64,000 nucleotides of DNA from Methylobacterium sp. WSM2598 (lineage in GTDB: Bacteria > Pseudomonadota > Alphaproteobacteria > Rhizobiales > Beijerinckiaceae): assembly GCF_000379105.1 (NCBI RefSeq), contig NZ_KB900609.1:2654365-2718364 (forward strand). The letters run 5' to 3'. Below, piece after piece: positions 62,267 through 64,000 of the stretch. Below the pieces are notes generated by a model. It did no database searches and was not told the origin of the DNA. It saw only the letters and a program-made list of their open reading frames with translations. Position 1 is the first letter of the stretch, and the number at the start of each line of letters is the position of its first letter. The translations under genes and the position numbers were made by a program.

Positions 62267-64000
62267 TCAGGCCGCCGTCACCACCGCCAGCACCGCCGCG
62301 AGCTGCAGCGCCAGCTCATCCTGGCTGAAGGGCTTGGCGAGGCGGGGCAGCGCCAGCTCGTCCTCGCTCGGCAGTTCCGCGTAGCCGGTGGCCAGGATCA
62401 CCGGCAGGCCGGGATGCGCCGCGCGCAGGGCGCGGGCGAGGTCGAGGCCCGTCATGCCCGGCATGGCGTGGTCCGTCACCACGGCGTCGATGCCGGCCCT
62501 CCCCTCGATCAGGGCCAGCGCCTCGGCGGCCGAGGCCGCCTCCAGGGCGACGTGGCCGAGATCCTCCAGCATCGCCGCGGTGCCGAGCCGCACCAGCGGA
62601 TCGTCGTCCACCACCAGAACCGTCGAGGGCGGGATCTCGGCCAGACCCGGCAGCGCCGCCCGCGCCGGGTTCTCCCGCGCCTCGACCGGGGCGGCGGCGG
62701 GCAGCCAGAGGGCGACCGTGGTCCCCTGCCCCGGCGCGCTCGACACCCGCAGCGTCCCGCCCGACTGCGCCATCAGCCCCTGCACCATCGACAGGCCGAG
62801 CCCGGTGCCCTTGCCCGGCCCCTTGGTGGTGAAGAAGGGCTCGGTCGCCTTGGCCAGGGTGGCCGCATCCATGCCCGTGCCGGTATCGGCGAGGGCGACC
62901 CGCACGTAGGCGCCGGGGGGCAGGCCCGGCGCCGCCGCGACGCTGCCGCCCTCGAGCGTGATCGTGCCGCCGGTCGGCATGGCGTCGCGGGCATTCACCG
63001 CGAGGTTGAGGAGCGCGAGTTCGAACTGGTTGGCGTCGATGCGCACCGGCGGCAGGTCGGCCGGCAGGCGGGTCTCCAGGGCGACGCTCGGCCCGAGCGC
63101 CCGCTCCAGCAGGCCCCGCATCCCCTCGACGAGGTCGGCCACCGCCACGGTCTCGGGGCGCAGCTCCTGGCGCCGGGCGAAGGCGAGGAGCCGCTGCGTC
63201 AGGGCGGCGCCGCGCTGCGCCCCCTGCACGGCGTTGCCGAGGAGGCGCCGGGCGAGGTCGTCCTGCGGGTCGAGGCGCTTCTCCAGGAGTTCGAGCGAGC
63301 CCAGCACCGCCATCAGCAGGTTGTTGAAATCGTGCGCCACGCCACCGGTGAGCTGGCCGATCGTGTCGAGCTTCTGCGCCTCGAAGAGCTGGGCGAGGGC
63401 CGCCTCCCGCTCGCGCGTGCGCTCCTCGATCCGCCCCTCCAGCTCGCGGTTGAGGTCGATCAGCGCCTCCTCGGCGCGCTTGCGCGCCGTGATGTCGTAG
63501 GTGACGCCGCTGAGCCGCCGCCCGGCGGCATCGAGGGTCGTCGCCGCGGAGGCCGCGCACCAGCGCGTCTCCCCGTCCGGCCGCAGGATCCGGAATTCCG
63601 CGTCGAAGGGCTCGCCCGTGCGCGCCGCGTGGCGGCCGAGCGCCCGCAGGCGCTCCCGGTCCTCCGGGTGGATCAGCGCCTCGACCGCCTCCGGCGTCGG
63701 CACGAAGGCCGCCGGATCGACCCCGAACAGCCGGTACTGGCCCGCGTCCCAGCTGTAGCTGCGGGTCGCCGGGTCCCAGTCCCAGGCGCCCATGCGGCCG
63801 GCGGCCAGCGCGAGGCTGCGCCGCTGCTCGCTCTCGCGCAGGCGCGCCGTCGAGGCCTCCAGGGCGGCCGTGCGCTCGGCCACGTGCTGCTCCAGCTCGG
63901 CGTTCAGCCGCTCCAGCTGCCGGGTCTTGCGGTAGAGTTCGGCGAAGATCCGGACCTTCGCGCGCAGCACCGCCGGCACCACCGGCACCGGCACGTAATC
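62267..64000 (-). CDS. Hybrid sensor histidine kinase, C-terminal part (window edge)
   Basis: Partial gene: the frame is still open at 64000, where the visible protein begins DYVPVPVVPAVLRAKVRIF. That sequence is the usual exit from an N-terminal receiver domain, so the full protein probably has a receiver upstream. Visible order: coiled coil (RQLERLNAELEQHVAERTAA), PAS domain (GAWDWDPATRSYSWDAGQYR), HisKA with GGVAHDFNNLLMAVLGSLEL, HATPase ([32 protein letters not shown]), and a C-terminal receiver with phosphoacceptor Asp in AVVTDHAMPGMTG. The signal and target are unknown. Confidence 0.9.
   Translation of the reverse strand, partial: DYVPVPVVPAVLRAKVRIFAELYRKTRQLERLNAELEQHVAERTAALEASTARLRESEQRRSLALAAGRMGAWDWDPATRSYSWDAGQYRLFGVDPAAFVPTPEAVEALIHPEDRERLRALGRHAARTGEPFDAEFRILRPDGETRWCAASAATTLDAAGRRLSGVTYDITARKRAEEALIDLNRELEGRIEERTREREAALAQLFEAQKLDTIGQLTGGVAHDFNNLLMAVLGSLELLEKRLDPQDDLARRLLGNAVQGAQRGAALTQRLLAFARRQELRPETVAVADLVEGMRGLLERALGPSVALETRLPADLPPVRIDANQFELALLNLAVNARDAMPTGGTITLEGGSVAAAPGLPPGAYVRVALADTGTGMDAATLAKATEPFFTTKGPGKGTGLGLSMVQGLMAQSGGTLRVSSAPGQGTTVALWLPAAAPVEARENPARAALPGLAEIPPSTVLVVDDDPLVRLGTAAMLEDLGHVALEAASAAEALALIEGRAGIDAVVTDHAMPGMTGLDLARALRAAHPGLPVILATGYAELPSEDELALPRLAKPFSQDELALQLAAVLAVVTAA

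Overview
The window is very GC-rich chromosomal DNA (by eye above 70% G+C, with strongly GC-biased third codon positions) from an alphaproteobacterium. A CtrA-type regulatory circuit (cckA, sciP, flbD, flbT, CtrA-like TTAA-N7-TTAA boxes), a rhizobial-type phosphatidylethanolamine methyltransferase, HdaA and a large Pro-rich FliO point to the Hyphomicrobiales. A Methylobacterium-like organism is the best guess, but that genus call is inference from gene content, not a search result. No rRNA, tRNA, CRISPR array, prophage or insertion sequence was recognised.

Layout. 1-2201: a minus-strand run of mnmA, pmtA and a partial TVP38/TMEM64 membrane protein. 2322-10414: first flagellar block, with fliK and flgD and then sciP on plus, and fliF-fliG-fliH-fliN plus flbD on minus. 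10981-12227: a DUF4126 protein and two small hypothetical proteins. 12519-14855: a sulfonate-type ABC ATPase and permease with an FMN reductase. 15327-18969: a VIT/vWA protein ending in LPQTG, its dedicated sortase, and an XRE-type regulator. 19113-26449: three flagellin genes (two near-identical in tandem) and flbT. 26410-31516: a peptide/nickel-type ABC transporter whose second permease and both ATPases are one fused polypeptide. 31619-36517: a GGDEF-EAL protein, two small hydrophilic proteins, a patatin and a MarR regulator, followed by a decayed chemotaxis-receptor fragment. 37011-49528: cckA, then a second flagellar block (flhB, fliR, fliQ, fliE, flgC, flgB; divergent fliO, fliP) and a 1,150-residue TPR-like secreted protein. 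49587-57915: an operon pgsA-like/AI-2E/hdaA/ppk/ppx divergent from purM-purN. 57975-62204: biotin genes bioA and bioF-bioD around a MarR-GNAT fusion regulator. 62267-64000: a hybrid histidine kinase cut by the window edge.

How it fits together. Export apparatus, rod, MS-ring/C-ring, hook-assembly and filament genes lie beside the regulators that time their expression. CckA feeds the CtrA phosphorelay, SciP restrains CtrA, FlbD activates sigma-54 promoters and FlbT acts on flagellin mRNA. The non-coding DNA shows a matching logic. CtrA-like boxes sit upstream of fliF, flgB, fliO and the TPR gene. A 15-bp palindrome (CGGCA-N5-TGCCG) lies just downstream of the CtrA boxes of fliF and flgB, and about 100 bp upstream of a sigma-54-like promoter of fliK; I read it as a candidate FlbD operator. 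Each flagellin gene has two copies of a conserved motif in its leader and no clear Shine-Dalgarno sequence, which suits control by FlbT-like or other leader-binding factors. The other item most worth a second look is the compact sortase/LPQTG pair in a Gram-negative genome.
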